Source: Chinchilla lanigera (taxonomy: Eukaryota > Chordata > Mammalia > Rodentia > Chinchillidae). Taken from it: a stretch of 64,000 nucleotides of DNA. The notes below the pieces were generated by a model. The model worked only from the letters and a program-made list of their open reading frames with translations. It was not told where the DNA came from and did not search any database. The stretch is from positions 14,359,796 to 14,423,795 of the forward strand of contig NW_004955459.1 in NCBI RefSeq assembly GCF_000276665.1. The letters run 5' to 3'. Shown piece after piece: positions 34,905 to 48,055 of the stretch (its first letter is position 1; the number at the start of each line of letters is the position of its first letter). The translations under genes were made by a program, and so were the position numbers.

Positions 34905-37900
34905 CCAATTTCATTAAGAAGAGTTTCTAAACTATAGCTCCTACTGCAAAAAGGTTAAATAATGCACTGGTACCATCAGTAGCAGAGGTGCTTCCTGAAT
35001 AAAACTGCAATGTATTCAGGAGAAGACAGTTGCCTGCTAGAACCACTTCCATGAGTAGCAGTGATTTTGAGCTTTCCTGAAGACCAATACACTGAATGGA
35101 CCTGTTCTTGGTGACCTCTGGAAAAGCTGAAGGAAAGTTAAACTTCTCCATGGTTAAAAAGTATTGTCATCTGAATATTTATGTTGTAACTCCATTTGAA
35201 CCTAATGTCAGGTGATGGTTAGAATTATTGTATAATGATATTATTATTTTCTATTGATGAAATTATGTACTCACTTGGAAAAAAATCTAAGCATTAACCA
35301 CTCACCATTATCTCCTTGGGGAAATGTCAGTAGTTTTCACTGTGAGGGACAAAAAAGAATAGGACAAATAAACATCTCTATGCCTGAATAGTATGATGTT
35401 GAATGTTTGGCAGGATTCTAAAATTCTGCTCTGCCACATGCAGAGCCGATAACTCCAAAATCAAGAACAATTTATAAAGAGTAGAAATGAGGCAACGAGC
35501 AAGTTCAAAAATTAAAGTGTCTTTTTTGATTTTTATTTCCTTTGGAGCCCATTAATGTAACACCCAGGAGCTTCAAATTTTTATTATGACCTGCAACATC
35601 CCGTGTACATGAATCCTAGTCTCAGTAATTCTAGCTATTATATTTCTAAATGTCCTGTGGGTTATTCCAGATCATGAAGAGCAAAAGTAATAGCCAGGAT
35701 CCAATTCTACTAATGAGGTGATATTTATAGGTTTTGTTTTTAATACAAGAGGCTAATTACCCAGAGCAGATACAGCTCTGATCTACTAAAAAGTAAGACT
35801 ATATTTAGTGGCACCAGATGACAGGGCACAAAAAGTTGTCTGTGGATGTAATCAAACCCCATTTAAATATTTTAAGAGTTTAAATACCTTTATCCCTTAT
35901 TACCTATATTTATACTTGGCCTCTCCTTTTAAAGTATGTACAGCTATGAAAACAGCCCTTTCTGAAATCTCATAGTTGATTATATTCACAGCTTATTCAT
36001 ATAGGTTTCTAGGTAATTTATATTCTTTCACTTCTGGTTGAATTTACATAAAATATTTGTCTTCGCCAGGCTGATACTTTAAATGAGAAGTGAAGAGGGC
36101 TGGACTGATTTTGGGGGCTTCTTGACTCTCCTAACACCACCTTTATATGCAGAATTAGCGAAACTGAGTGAACTGGACACATGTACAGACATTTGCACAA
36201 GGTCTTTGTTCACACAGTAAATTAGAAATTTGGAAACTGGTGAATTGGATCCACATGAACAAGCACACCTAAACTATGTCAGGTTGGAGACTTTACTCAA
36301 CAAGTAACATCACTTAAGCATTTGGAACTTAAGCATCTGGAGTGAAAGAAGAGAACTGAACTAGTATCTACACATAATAATTTAACATTATTTAATGTTA
36401 AATAGATAGCAGGACTCTGAAGTTCTTTGACATGGGCAAAGCAAATTACAGCCATCACTTTCTGTCTTGTTTCTTCACTATATTGATGAGAAAGATTATG
36501 ATATAATAAGGGGATTAGTGTCTGAGCACCTGATGTACCCCAGTACCGCATTCAGTCCTTTACCTGCAGCATCTAGTTTTATATTCATCATCAACCCTTG
36601 TGATGCAGACATTGCTACATTTCACATATGAACAGAACATAAAGAGGTTTTACACAAAAATCACACATACATCTGTATAGACTTCAACTCCAAGCTTCAA
36701 GTAGGATGACTACCAATGTAGGGTACATCCTAGAAAGAAGGTTGGGGGTTCTGATGTGACTGCCTATAGTTTCACACATTTCATGACAGTTTTGCAACCT
36801 AAAATCATTCATTGTTTGTTTCCTACTCATTTTCTTTACCAGAACCAGGTCTTTTCAGAAAAAAAGTTGAAAACTTAAAAATCACTATTCTTCTTTCTCT
36901 TGCTACAAAGTAAATCTGAAATTCTCATAAGATTTTCCTAAGTCACATGTTTTCCTTGATAATCATGAAAGAAAGCTAAGACATCAGTAAAGGATTGAAT
37001 GAATGTAGTAGCTTCCTGATCAATAAGGCTTGGGTGCAAATTCTGCTGGTTTCTCTGACTGACTGAGCCTAAGTTATTCTCCAAATTTTCAATTTTTCCA
37101 TATATAAAACAGAAACAATACACACATCTCAGACCTCTTGGTGTTTTGAAGTTAGAAATATGAAAACATAAGCATGAAGACTATTCTCTCTAGAAAAAAA
37201 AAACTTTTTCTGTTAGTTTCCTCCTCTAACCTGTGAGATGATTAAGTGTACATGTGTGTTTAAGATACTGTCAGTATTTTTATATGCTTGTCCCAGTAAC
37301 TTTCTCTTGAGAATCTTCCTTTCTTCTCGTTTTTCTATTTTATATCTTAATTGCAATGTTTGTTGTATGAAAAGTGCCTCATTTTTTAGTTGTTTTTATT
37401 TAGAGTGTTAATTGAAATAGGTGTACAAAATTAAGCTTTTGGTGAAATAAAGTGGTACTCTTAGATCTATAACAAGTAATTTACATATCTCTGTTGTTAA
37501 TTAAATTTTCCTTTTCGCCTGTCATTCCTAACTGATTACCTTTTGCTACTTTGACAACTTTATTGTTAATGACTACGTTTTAAGCCTGGTTTATTTTCCA
37601 CATTATGGATACTTCTCTTTCAACTAATCATATATTTAAATTTTGTTTTTAACCCTTATTTCAACAGGTCCATTTAAGAGTTTATAGCTACATATAAAAA
37701 GGTATGAATGTGGAACTTACATCGTTTATGCATGGTGCTGACAAAGGAATAAACAACCAAAGTATCTACACCTCATTTTCTTCAAAGCATAGTGAAGAGA
37801 AGTGTGTCGAATCGAGAAGTGCAAAATAACAGCAGCTTCTACACTTCTCATATTCAAGGCTTTATTTCCTCAAAATCCAAGACTATCATCTCCCCATTCA

Positions 37901-39300
37901 GATTATATTAAATGCAGAATGATTCAAATAGTGCCAGCTGTCAATTTGAATTTCAAGTAGAAACCTGGTCATCTGCTGACACTTTGCTCACTTCTCTGCC
38001 TCCCCCCATCTTTCTTTTATCCTTTTTCCAATTTATTTTAAAGCTACTTGATAAGTATTTCTCACAGGAACACCCCCTTTATGTTAGTGGTGCCTTTGAG
38101 TCAAAAACCACGTCCTCATTTTTCCCTGTACAACAGCAATATCATCTAGTTGCTTGCCACTGATCAAACACAAAACTCAGAAACACCAGTTTCTATTAAC
38201 AAATGGCTGCCCCATTCTCTAATTTAATAGCTCAAAAGAGAAAAATGTCTTCCCTCTTATTTTTCACAGCCTAAGGTAAAGAATGTGAACATGAGTGGAG
38301 TTTGAAAGAATACATATATATGGAGTCATGATTGTAGACTTAGTATGAAATTATTGGAAATCTGTTTTTACTGTCTATGAGTGTTTTGTCTAAACAATAT
38401 GCTAGGTTATTACCTAGAGGAGAACAAAAGACTCTCTGTTCCTGAGTCATTAATCTGTGATTTGAAGGGGCCTCACTGCCGATTCTGTTTCCTACTAGGA
38501 TTTGTGAGTTTGTTTGCAGGTTCTAGTGGGGAAGGGCAGCTAGTGAGCCGTGCTTTAATGAAGAACATCTTCTACAGGAGAAGGTTGTCATCTTCAACTG
38601 AGCATGCAGCTTTGGCAAGCACACATGGAGTTGTGAGAGAAGTAGGGGGACCCTTGCTTCACCCCCAGAGAAGCTGAGTTAGCCCTGAGGATTGATGTCA
38701 CAGCTAGATCTCCCTCGCATCCTTCTAGCAGGATCTAAACAGCAGTATACATACAGTGACCCTCAGAAGAGATTGAGGTTAGTTACTATGCAGTCACTTG
38801 AAATTTAAATTGGACTTTAAGGGACAGAGATGATCCAAACCCTAAATGAACTCAAATCTTGATTTCTTTATTTCCTTTCAGCATTTATTTTTCAATATAA
38901 ATTTCAAAAACTGGTAAATATAACTTAGAGAAAAGCTAACATTACAATTGTCCATTGAAAAGAATTTTTCTCAAGTAAGCATAATCAGGGTCTCGGAAGG
39001 GTCTTAATAAGTCGTCATGCCGAGCAAGAGTGAGGGTCTCTTTGTGACCTCAGTAGTGTACGTATACTACTTCCATCGCGTTCCTCCCTGGAGGGGAGGC
39101 ATCCTCCCCAGGACAGCCTGGTGTTTCAGCTGTGCTTGTTGCTGATCATTATGTAAGTGAAATTATGAGCATCCCCGGTTGCCCGGGAGACCCTCTGCTC
39201 AGTGTGGGTAAGGGAAAAGAGAATAAAAATGAGTATTTTGTTTCTATCACATCCTGGATGAACGAAATTCTAGGTATGAACCCAATTCGTTTTTAATGAA
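34905..39300. other. Mostly unassigned noncoding DNA
   Basis: No gene identified. Weak MIR-like sequence lies near 36550-36700 and 37055-37165. The block 38975-39215 is GC-richer than its flanks, has several CpG, and contains the near-palindromic words CTCCCTGGAGGGGAGG and CCCGGTTGCCCGGG. I cannot assign it. Confidence 0.4.
36550..36702 (-). repeat. Probable MIR
   Basis: The segment reads TACCTGCAGCATCTAGTTTT, ATTCATCATCAACCCTTGTG, ATGCAGACATTGCTACATTT and CACATATGAACAGAAC, the antisense MIR order (ACTCATTTAATCCTCACAAC ... CCCCATTTTACAGATGAGG). It is heavily decayed. Confidence 0.45.
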
Positions 39301-39309
39301 ATCATCTAA

Positions 39310-41480
39310 GTTGTGTTCTTATTTTTATTTTAAATTAATTTTGAATTGATATATGAAACATAAAAATTATACATATTTTGGGGATACCATATGATATTTT
39401 ACAATGGATACACTGCATGATGTTTAAATTAGTATAAATGTGTTTATGTCTTCAAACATTTATCATTTCTTTATAATAAAAATATTCAAAGTCCTTTCAT
39501 CTAACTTTATGAAATATATATACGTAGTTGTTAGCTATAATCATACTACTACATAATGGCACACCCAAACTTTATTTACCTATTTAACTATAAAGCACTG
39601 TTCAACCATTCCCCATCTCTCCCTCATATTCTCCTAACCTGTGGTGATAACCATTTTGTTCTGTACTATGAAGTGAACATTTTCAGCATCCACAAATAAG
39701 TAAGATGAGGCACTACTTGTCTTTTTGTGCCTGATTTATTTCACTTCACATAATGAATTCCTGTTCTCACCAGGGTGTTGCTAATTACAGGTTTTCATTC
39801 TTCTTTATGGCTGAGTAATGTTCCATTTTGTATGTGTACCATATAATTTTGTGTCCATTCATCAGCTGATGGGCACGTAAGTTGTTTCCATGTCTTCGAT
39901 ATTGGAACTATGCTATAATGCATATTGGATTGTAAGTGTCTCTTCAACGCCCTGATTTCATTTTCTTTGGGTCCATATCCAAAGTGAGTTTTCTGGATCA
40001 TATGGTAATTCTATATTTAATAATTGGAGGAATCTCCATACTGTTTTCCACAATAGCTGTACTAATTTAAACTCCCAGGAATAGTGTTCAGTGGTTTCGT
40101 TTTTATCACGCTCTTGCCAGCAGTTGTTTTCTTTTCTTTGTAATAATGATCATTCTTAAGGAGTGAGGTGATATCTCATTGTGATTTTGATTTGTATTTC
40201 CTTGAGGTGGGGTGTGCTCTTGCTTTTTTCATACACTACTCACCATTTGTATGTCTTTTTTTGAGAAGTGTATTCAAATCATTTGCATGTTTTAAAATCA
40301 GGTGATTTTCAAGGTGTGTGTGTGTGTGTGTTGTGTTATTGGAAACAAAACACAAGGCCTTTGTACTTTACTATATTCCCAGTCCTTTTTATTTTATTTT
40401 ATTTTTTGGTGGGGTGAGTGTGAAGGGTCTTAATTAGTCAGTAAATTTTCCATGTTGGGCTTAAATTTAGAATCTTCCTACATCAGTCTCCAAGAGTGCT
40501 GCGATTACAGAGGTGGCCATCATATGCATTATTTTTGGTTATTGAGTTTTTCCAGTTCTTTATGTATCCTACATATGAACCCTTTGTCAGATGTGCATGT
40601 AGAAAATGTTCTCCCTTTCTGTAGTTTGTCTCCTTACTCTTGATTGATTCCTTTGTTAGTCTTTTCACTTTGATATGATCCCATTAGTAAATGCTTTGCT
40701 TTTGTTCCCTGTGATTTTATGGTCTTATCCAAAATTTCTTTGCCAACTACTATGTCCCAAAGAGTTTCCTTGTTTTCTTCTACTAGTTTCATACTTTCAG
40801 ATCTTATGTTTAATTTTTAAATTCAGTTCAAATTGATTTTTGTCACTAGTGAGAAACAGAGGTCTAGGAACATTCTTCTACAAGTGGATACCCAATTTCC
40901 CAGCACTATGTATTCAAAAAGGCCAACCTTTTTTCAGTGGTTTTTTTTCTTAGCACCTGGTCAAAATCATGTGTTCACGAATGTATCAGTTTGCTTGTAG
41001 TCTCTCTATTCTGATAGACTATAGTCTATATTTGTGTTGATGCCAATAACATACAATTTAGTTATCTGAAGTTTTATAGTGTATTTTGAAGTCAGTTAGT
41101 GTAATGTTTTTTGCTTCATTCTATTTCCTTAAGATTTCTGTCACGATTTGGATTTTTTGTGATTTCACATAAATTTTGATATTGTTTTCTCAACAATTAT
41201 GTGAATAATATTAGTAGTCTGACAGAGATTTACTGAGCATGTGGAATCTTCTGGGTACTATGGACATTTCAAAAATATTAATTCTTCCAATTCATAACTG
41301 TGGTTATTTTGCCTGTTTTTTGCATCCTCTTCAATTTCATCAAAGTTTTATACTTTTCATTGAAGAAATCACTCACACTAGTGAAATCTATTTCTAAGTA
41401 TATTAATAAAAACTGCATGTTTGCACACTTCCTCATATTTTGAATTCTGATATCCAATTTTACATTTTTCAATATCTTAA
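39310..41480 (-). repeat. Old L1, ORF2 3' part and 3' UTR
   Basis: Antisense L1 sequence is recognisable throughout: CTTTATGGCTGAGTAATGTT and CCATTTTGTATGTGTACCAT at about 39806; GTGTCCATTCATCAGCTGAT; ATTGGAGGAATCTCCATACT; TTGAGTTTTTCCAGTTCTTT and ATGAACCCTTTGTCAGATGT at about 40543-40590; CAAGTGGATACCCAATTTCC at about 40880. The 3' UTR reaches about 39310. It is full of stops and is interrupted by a B1-dID SINE at 40330-40520. Confidence 0.85.
40315..40525 (-). repeat. B1-dID SINE with (GT)n
   Basis: A GTGTGTGTGTGTGTGTG run at about 40315-40331 sits at the tail. Then come an ID-like antisense part (ACACAAGGCCTTTGTAC, ATATTCCCAGTCC) and a B1-like antisense part (TTCCTACATCAGTCTCCAAG, AGTGCTGCGATTACAGAGGT). 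The element lies inside the L1 at 39310-41480. Confidence 0.72.
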
Positions 41481-41629
41481 TGTACTAATATAATTCTCAT
41501 TATCTTAATTGTTTTGCTTTCCAGGCTTTTTTCTAAACATACTGAATAGTTTGCATATTTAGAATACTACAGTATTCTGAAATAGGCTGAAAGGTTAATT
41601 TAATGATGAATTGAATACTGTCTTATACT

Positions 41630-42230
41630 TTTTTTTTTCACGTTCTCATTAATATCTTTGTCAGTATGAATAATTCCCTTCAGCATTTCATGGGATTAAG
41701 TGTGATAGAGATATGTTTTCTGAGTTTTGTATGTGCAGAGATTCCCTTTCATCTACATTTCTGAAGCATAGACTTTCTAGGTACATTTATTAGCTGTCAT
41801 TTATTCCGATCACTGCTGTGGAAATTTCAAGCCACTCTTCCAACCCTGTAAGGTTTCTGGTAAAGTTTACTGTCAAGCAAATCCTAACCCTAACCCTAAC
41901 CCTAACCCTAACCCTAACCCCAACTCTAACACTAACAAACACTCTTGTGCTACTTTTCTTATCTTGCTGCCTTGGGAACCTCTGTTTTTAACCTTTAATG
42001 GCTTCATTGATTAGTCACCAATTATTTCATTGTTTGACTTATTTTGCTGTAGATGACTTCCTCCTGTTTTAAATTTCATTTAGTGTATGTTTCAATTTAA
42101 GTATACCTGCTTGAACTTTTTTAATTCTGCAAATTTTCTAAATTTCTCTGTTGGAATATTAAACCACTGTTCTGCATTTTCTGAGTTCATTTAACTCACT
42201 TAAAATACAATTTTAAATACTCCATCCAGT
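41630..42230 (-). repeat. Probable further L1-derived sequence, interrupted by telomeric repeat
   Basis: The plus strand resembles antisense old-L1 sequence: TTCCCTTTCATCTACATTTC, TGAAGCATAGACTTTCTAGG, then AACCCTGTAAGGTTTCTGGT, and after the telomeric array TTTTCTTATCTTGCTGCCTT. The remembered order places it outside the ORF2 part at 39310-41480, so the middle of the element would be deleted. Confidence 0.45.
41883..41937. repeat. Interstitial telomeric repeat (CCCTAA)n
   Basis: Six perfect CCTAAC-type hexamers run from 41883 to about 41920 and decay through CCCAACTCTAACACTAAC to about 41937. On the minus strand this is TTAGGG, the vertebrate telomere unit. No tail or second retroposon is attached, and sequence on both sides reads like one old repeat. 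Confidence 0.96.
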
Positions 42231-42239
42231 AGTACACAC

Positions 42240-43425
42240 ATACTGGTCACGATACAGCTGTTCCTTGTGCCTTATTTTGACTATTATGTGAGACTGATAT
42301 CAGTTGGTGTGCAACAATGTCTGGCCACTCAATATTTACAAATTTATTCCAGTCTTTATAGTTTCGCTTCATTTGTTCTTGTCTTTCCAGAAATTCTGGG
42401 CAGCCTACTTTCTTGAAGCCTTCAGTCACTTCTATTTTAGCAACACAGGAAACCTTAAATCCAAGTTTGCGGTGAGTCTGCTGCATGTGTGTAGTCACTA
42501 TTTCAGCACTAGAAGGTGATCCAAGTCCAGATTAGTTAAAAATATGCAATTTGTGTATTGCACAACATTGATTGTGGAGTAGCTAAAAGCGATGAATTGT
42601 CTCCCAAGCCTCTCCCTCAACCCCATTTCTGGTCTAGATACCTTGTCTGTAGCCATCATAAACTTTCTATTACTGAACACTAGGAAAACCTGTCTGTCTC
42701 TGAGCAGTATTTCTGTGGAGGAACTAGGCCCAGTTCCTGTGCTATACCTGTAGTCACCAATAGTGAAACTATGTTTTGCACACTAACCTGGGCAGCCCAC
42801 CAGTACTAGCATACTACTTGGATGGAACCAAAGTCTATGCTGCTATAGGCTCCCTTCTGCTGAACTGAACTTGTGGCCCATGACTCTTACAACCATCCAC
42901 AATTAACACTATCCAAAACAGAAGTCCAATAAACTGGACTATATGTCTGCCTATGGCACTAGCACTGTTCCAGAGGCTATGTTCTATGACCCTGGCCTGG
43001 GAGTAGAAGCTATTAGAATTTTTCCAGTGTTATGTTTCATTAGCTTGCCAATGAGTCCCAAGGTAAAGTATTGCACTTACTATCTTTTGCTACCCTCAAT
43101 GAATGGAGTCTTACTTCATGCTATTCTGTCATAGGTTGGGACATTATTGGTGAAGGCACTTTTTTGGCAACCAAGGCTGACATTGAGTTTGCTTATACCT
43201 TATTAGTACAACCACGGGTACCCACAATCTCAGATGGGCACCTAGACCCATGCCACACTGTGTGGTGATGTAGACCAAACCATGAGTCTATCCAATGGGA
43301 TGCACGTTTCCATTTCATACAAGTGTAGGTTGAGAGGATGCTTGTGAAGAGTAGACTGGCAGTAGCTGCTCAGCCTAAGGCTGGAGTGGTGGTAGAGGTG
43401 AAAACAGTGCACAGTCCTTTGGTTG
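42240..43425. other. Unassigned noncoding DNA, possibly old repeat
   Basis: No gene identified. The minus frame at 42247-42498 (with KIEVTEGFKKVGCPEFLERQ) is open for 83 codons but shows no domain I know. The style of the stretch suggests old L1 or ERV sequence, which I cannot confirm. Confidence 0.3.
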
Positions 43426-43427
43426 TC

Positions 43428-43570
43428 AAGGCTTTCTTGCTTTCTTTTTTTTTTTTTTTTTTTTTTTTGATTTTTCTCCGGTACCAGGAACCGAACTCAC
43501 GACCTTGCGCTTGCCAGGCAGGCACTTTTGCCGCTGAGCTAAATCCCCAGCCCCCTGTTAGGGCTTTCTG
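43428..43570 (-). repeat. Young ID-like SINE
   Basis: The body (about 43442-43555) reads on the minus strand GGGGCTGGGGATTTAGCTCA, GCGGCAAAAGTGCC, a GTGAGTTCGGTTCC B box and GGTACCGG, then a poly-A of more than 20 (T-run at about 43445-43469). AAGGCTTTCT and AGGGCTTTCT flank it as an imperfect duplication. Confidence 0.9.
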
Positions 43571-44544
43571 AGTTTAGCTGCAGCTAGTCTCACGCCCTAG
43601 GAATCTTCACAGGCTCAGGTGCATACTTGAAGACCTGCAATAATCAAGACATTAGTTGAGTATGTCCTGCTGGAGTGCAGGTCTGTATCTCTGATACCAG
43701 GTCAGGTCTAAAGTCTATGTCCATGAGCTCTGATCTAGTATCTACAGGGGCATTTGGTTTTTGACAGTTGCTAGGTATGAAGGCAAAGTGCTTGGTTAGC
43801 TTTTGTGCCCTGCTCCCTAGAAGCTAGAATCTTGCCCTCTCCCTTGGCCACCCAAGACTGTAGGAGGGAGGTGGTAAGAGCAGTCACTTAGCCTCTGAGC
43901 GGTTTCAGCAGCTCAGTACATGGGTAATATCCTGAGTGAAGTGGCCATGGGCTGTTTGGTGCTGGGTTTCATCATGGGAGCCTGGTATTGTTTCTGGTCT
44001 AAAGTATGGAATTAAAGTCATTCTCCCTTACTAAAACAGGAAGTGCTCAAGCTGTTTGGAATCAGGAGAGTGTGATACTGGTGACTTTTTTTTTTTTTTT
44101 TCTGCTTTCTTCATTTTTTTAAAAAAAAATCTTATTGTAGTAAAAGCGGGCACTACGTTGTTTCACCTAGGTTCCTCAATTCTTGTGATGTTTGGTATGT
44201 AAATACCTCTTTCATTTGATTTATCCATGGGGAGATAATTATTGTTGGCTCTTATTCAGCTGTGCTCTTGCTCTGCTTTCCCCTCTTTAATAAACACCTT
44301 TTCTATTTGGAGATAATCTTAGATTTATAGAAATATTGAGAAAATAAAGCAAACTTTCTGCGTGCACCCAAATTTTTCTTGATGCTAGCATTACCACTGT
44401 ACGCTTTGAAAACTATGTAACCAACATCTATCCATTACTTTAACTACATTCAGACTTCACTTATATTACACCGGTTTTTCTCCTAATATCGGTAGCTACC
44501 CACTCCCAATATCACCTCTGCTTCTAAGATCTCATGCAGAACAC

Positions 44545-44651
44545 CACAATACATTTTGTTTTTTGGTGCTGGGAATCAAACTCAGGACCTTGTGCTTTCC
44601 AGGCAGGCACTTATGCCACTGAGCTATATCCCCGGTCCTCACACTACATTT
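44545..44651 (-). repeat. ID-like SINE, short tail
   Basis: The body is 44557-44639, with minus-strand GGGGATATAGCTCAGTGGCA, a GAGTTTGATTCCC B box and a CAGCACC end rather than GGTACC. CACAATACATTT at 44545-44556 and CACACTACATTT at 44640-44651 form a duplication with one mismatch. Confidence 0.88.
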
Positions 44652-45259
44652 CTTCATCATGTCTCTTTACCTGACACTGGCCTATGACAGTTTTTCAGTC
44701 TTGCCTTAATTTTTAAGGTCCAAGGAGACTGAGAAATGTTGATCAAATATTTTATAAATGTTCCATTAACTTGGGCTTATCCAGTGCTTTTTTATGATTA
44801 AACTGAGCTTATAGATTTTAGAGGGAATCCCAAAAGCAAAGGTCCTTCTCTTGTATCATGAGATTGAAGTTATGGATTTTAGTGGAAATCCCAGGAGCAA
44901 AGCGTAAAATGGCATACATGATAGCAACGTAGATTTTGTTGATGACATCAGACAATATCTATTTGGTTAAAGTAGTTAGTATTTATCCAGTTTCTGCATT
45001 GTACAAATACAGCCTCTTCTGTATTCACAACATAATTTTTTTAAAGTGAGTCACTAAGTCTAGGATCCATTTGTGAGGAATAATAAGGCATGGGGACTGG
45101 AGTGAACCTTATGGTTCTAGAGGGAATAGTACTGATTTATACTGTCTTTTAGAATTCTGCTTCTGTAAGAATAACTTTTCATGTTTCTCCCATTAATTAT
45201 TCAATCCCTTATAGTATATGGCCTCATGTGTGTCTTTTATACTTTAGATTATAAACTAG

Positions 45260-45412
45260 TACATATGTTTTTTTTATTTTTTTTTATTTTTTATTTATTT
45301 ATTTATTTTTTTTTTTGGTTTTTCTCTGGTACCGGGAACCGAACTCACGACCCTGCACTTGCCAGGCAGGCACTTTGCCGCTGAGCTAAATCCCCAGCCC
45401 CCTACATATGTT
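45260..45412 (-). repeat. Young ID-like SINE with target duplication
   Basis: The body is about 45270-45402: minus-strand GGGGCTGGGGATTTAGCTCA, GCGGCAAAGTGCC, GTGAGTTCGGTTCC, GGTACC and a long A-rich tail with T interruptions. TACATATGTT at 45260-45269 and 45403-45412 is a perfect duplication. Confidence 0.92.
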
Positions 45413-45584
45413 ATCTATATCGTTGCTGTAGTTAGTCCAGTTTTGGTTTTGGGGAACTCTTTCCAGTGGTCTTCTGTGTTCCACTGACATACTAATATTT
45501 ATTTATTAGTCCATTCCTTGATTTATGACACAGCTGTTCTTTAAGTTTTCCAGCATTACCTGAGTAATGTTTTACAGTTACTTA

Positions 45585-45712
45585 AGAATAAGATTGAAAT
45601 TCACAGTAGTTCAGTAACTTGTTAAGATCACCCAGAAAGTAAATGGTAAAACCAACTGGAAACTCAGAAACTCTGATTCTTAAGTCTCTAAGCTCTTGAC
45701 AGTGTAGTATCA
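45585..45712 (-). repeat. MIR, partial
   Basis: The segment reads AGTTCAGTAACTTGTTAAGA, TCACCCAGAAAGTAAATGGT, then ACTCTGATTCTTAAGTCTCT and AAGCTCTTGACAGTG. This is the antisense MIR 5' half (TTAAGTAACTTG, CACACAGCTAGTAAGTGG, then a TCCGTGCTCTTAACC-like end). Confidence 0.7.
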
Positions 45713-45714
45713 AC

Positions 45715-47030
45715 CTCAAAGATAATCAGGGCTAAGCAAAGTCCAGGATTCTAGTGAGGACAGTCAGGGGACCAAATCTCAGACAGCAAATTTGGAAGCA
45801 GCTTTTTTTAGCCGTTGTACCTCTGAAAAAGAGGTGGAGACCATGGGATCACTGCAGTTATGTTAATCTTTCTTTATAAGCATTATCTAATTTAGTTTAC
45901 TTTTTATGGAAAAAAGATAAAGCAAAATTTCACAACAAAGTAATAGGAGAATAACAATAGCTAATAGGTTACGTGTTGTTATTTTTAAAGTAGTTGCTCA
46001 AGGTACAAGATATGGACATAAAATTTCTCCAATCAATATTAGTGCAAACCTTCCTTTTTAGTTATGTTAACCATTAGAACCAAAATTTTTAAGAGACTGG
46101 GGTCTGTTGCTAGTTTGGGATTTTTGAGGGGGTGTATAACTGGGGTTACAAAGTAATCTTGGCTTGCTTTTTGTTTCTCATCCTGTTTTATCCTTTTAGG
46201 TTTATGAACTGGTTAACTTCAGAGCTCTTCTGTAGCACTCTTTGGTCAAACCAGTTACACTCTGACTGTTCCTCCCTCCACCAAAGCTTCTGGCCAAGAA
46301 AAGAGGATTATTAATTTTTAGATCCCTTCCAGAAAGTCTGGTCCATAGTTACACATTAAAACAAGCATGGTTTTTATCTGGCAAAAGGATTCCAATTTAA
46401 GTTATCTAAGTTGCTAGATAATGAATATTCATAAGAAAATCCACAACTTGAACATGGGAATCGGTTATTTGTAAAAGCCAACACAGTTTTCCTAAATGCA
46501 AGGAGAAAAACGCTCATCTCAAGGTGTGTATACAGAATGTCTGCAATAGGCATATAATGGGAGATTTACAAATTTAGAACAGTGTACTAATTTTTTGCTC
46601 ATAAATGATAAACATATCAAATTGAGAGCTCTATTCATTATCATGCCATAGTAGTTAAGTCACAATTCTTGATACAGATTTCCTTATTAAAGAGAATAAA
46701 ATTCTATGCTACTTTTATTGTATTATTATTAAATTATATATACTGGGACAAGTTGTGACAAATAAATCTAACAGGTTTTTTTTTATTTTAAAGAGTGATA
46801 ATGAAATCTCTAAATTCATTGGTTAAGACATTATCATTATTAATAATGTGGAATTGTGTCATAGTAATTACTATGTTTTTTCTGCTGTAGTCACAAAATA
46901 CCAACCACAAAGACAAATAAATTTAAAATAAAATTATAAGCCATGACATGCAAGTAAAAGATAGATAATTGAATGTTGTACAAAAATACTCCAACACTGC
47001 TACAACAGAAAGCACACAGTACCTACTACT
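45715..47030. other. Unassigned noncoding DNA
   Basis: No gene or repeat identified. Confidence 0.45.
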
Positions 47031-47034
47031 ACAC

Positions 47035-47163
47035 AATTCCATGTTATTTATTTATTTTTTTTTTGGTTTTTCTTCAGTACCAGGAACCAAACTCATGACC
47101 TTGCCCTTGCCAGGCAGGCACTTTGCCCCTGAGCTAAATCCCCAGCCCCAATTCCATGTTATT
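47035..47163 (-). repeat. Young ID-like SINE with perfect 14-bp target duplication
   Basis: The body (47049-47149) has minus-strand GGGGCTGGGGATTTAGCTCA, GGGGCAAAGTGCC, GAGTTTGGTTCC and a GGTACTG end, then an A-rich tail. AATTCCATGTTATT at 47035-47048 and 47150-47163 is identical. Confidence 0.93.
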
Positions 47164-47164
47164 A

Positions 47165-48050
47165 ATAATGATACATGTCTTAACCAATGAATCTGGAGAC
47201 TGCATTATCACTCTTCGACATATTAATCCTTTTCATCATTCTGATACCAAACAATGGTTACTAAAACCAATTAAAAGGTAATTAAAAGCCACAAGATTAC
47301 ATTAATATTAGTCCTATTAATGCACTGATTGATATGTAGGTCTTGTCCCAAAATACATTCATCTTATCTCTCATGCAATAACATGGAATTACCAGAAAAG
47401 GAAGGCAGTAGCTGAAACCATGGTCTTTTGTTGAGAGATAGATTACTAGAATAGAAAAATAGATTCTCATATTATGGACAATAATGTAGTTTGTTGATTA
47501 ATTGGGTGGGGAACTTTTCCATATCATTTTGACAGTCATATGAAAGACTGCATTCCCTTTTTATACACTCAGGCCCAAAGTTCTCTTCATTCACTCCCTT
47601 TCCTTGTCCTCTCAGCTTAAAATCATTTGTGGTCAAGGGGGATGCAAGCAAGCAAGAAACAATCTGAATCTCCCAGTGCTGTGAAATCTGTGTGAGAGTG
47701 ACTACAAAATTTTGCCTCCTCTTTCATGAAAGACAAACACTCGTAGTTCCCCTTCAATTCTGTGTGACTGAAATAGTGAGTACTCTAAGTATTGCTCAGT
47801 GCTCTCAATATCTGATTTAATTGAGTCTCAGCAATTGGCAAAAAATGTTACAGTTTGACCAAAAAGTACAATTATCAGTCATGCTCAAGTTAGATGAAAC
47901 CCTAAGTAAAAGTTTTAACCTTAGAAAGATCCAAAAAGTAGAGTATCATTCAAAGTTGTGACTAGGAGGTAGAAAGTAAAGCTCCAAGGTAGAACTGCAG
48001 CAATGATTTTAGTCCATTGGCAGGTCTTCTAAATGATCAAATATTATTGA
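47165..48050. other. Unassigned noncoding DNA
   Basis: No gene or repeat identified. Confidence 0.45.
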
Positions 48051-48055
48051 AGTGC

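Noticed and set aside
41883..41937. Chromosome end or assembly join
   Set aside because: The telomeric units are few and decay into repeat-like sequence that continues on both sides, so this is an interstitial repeat.
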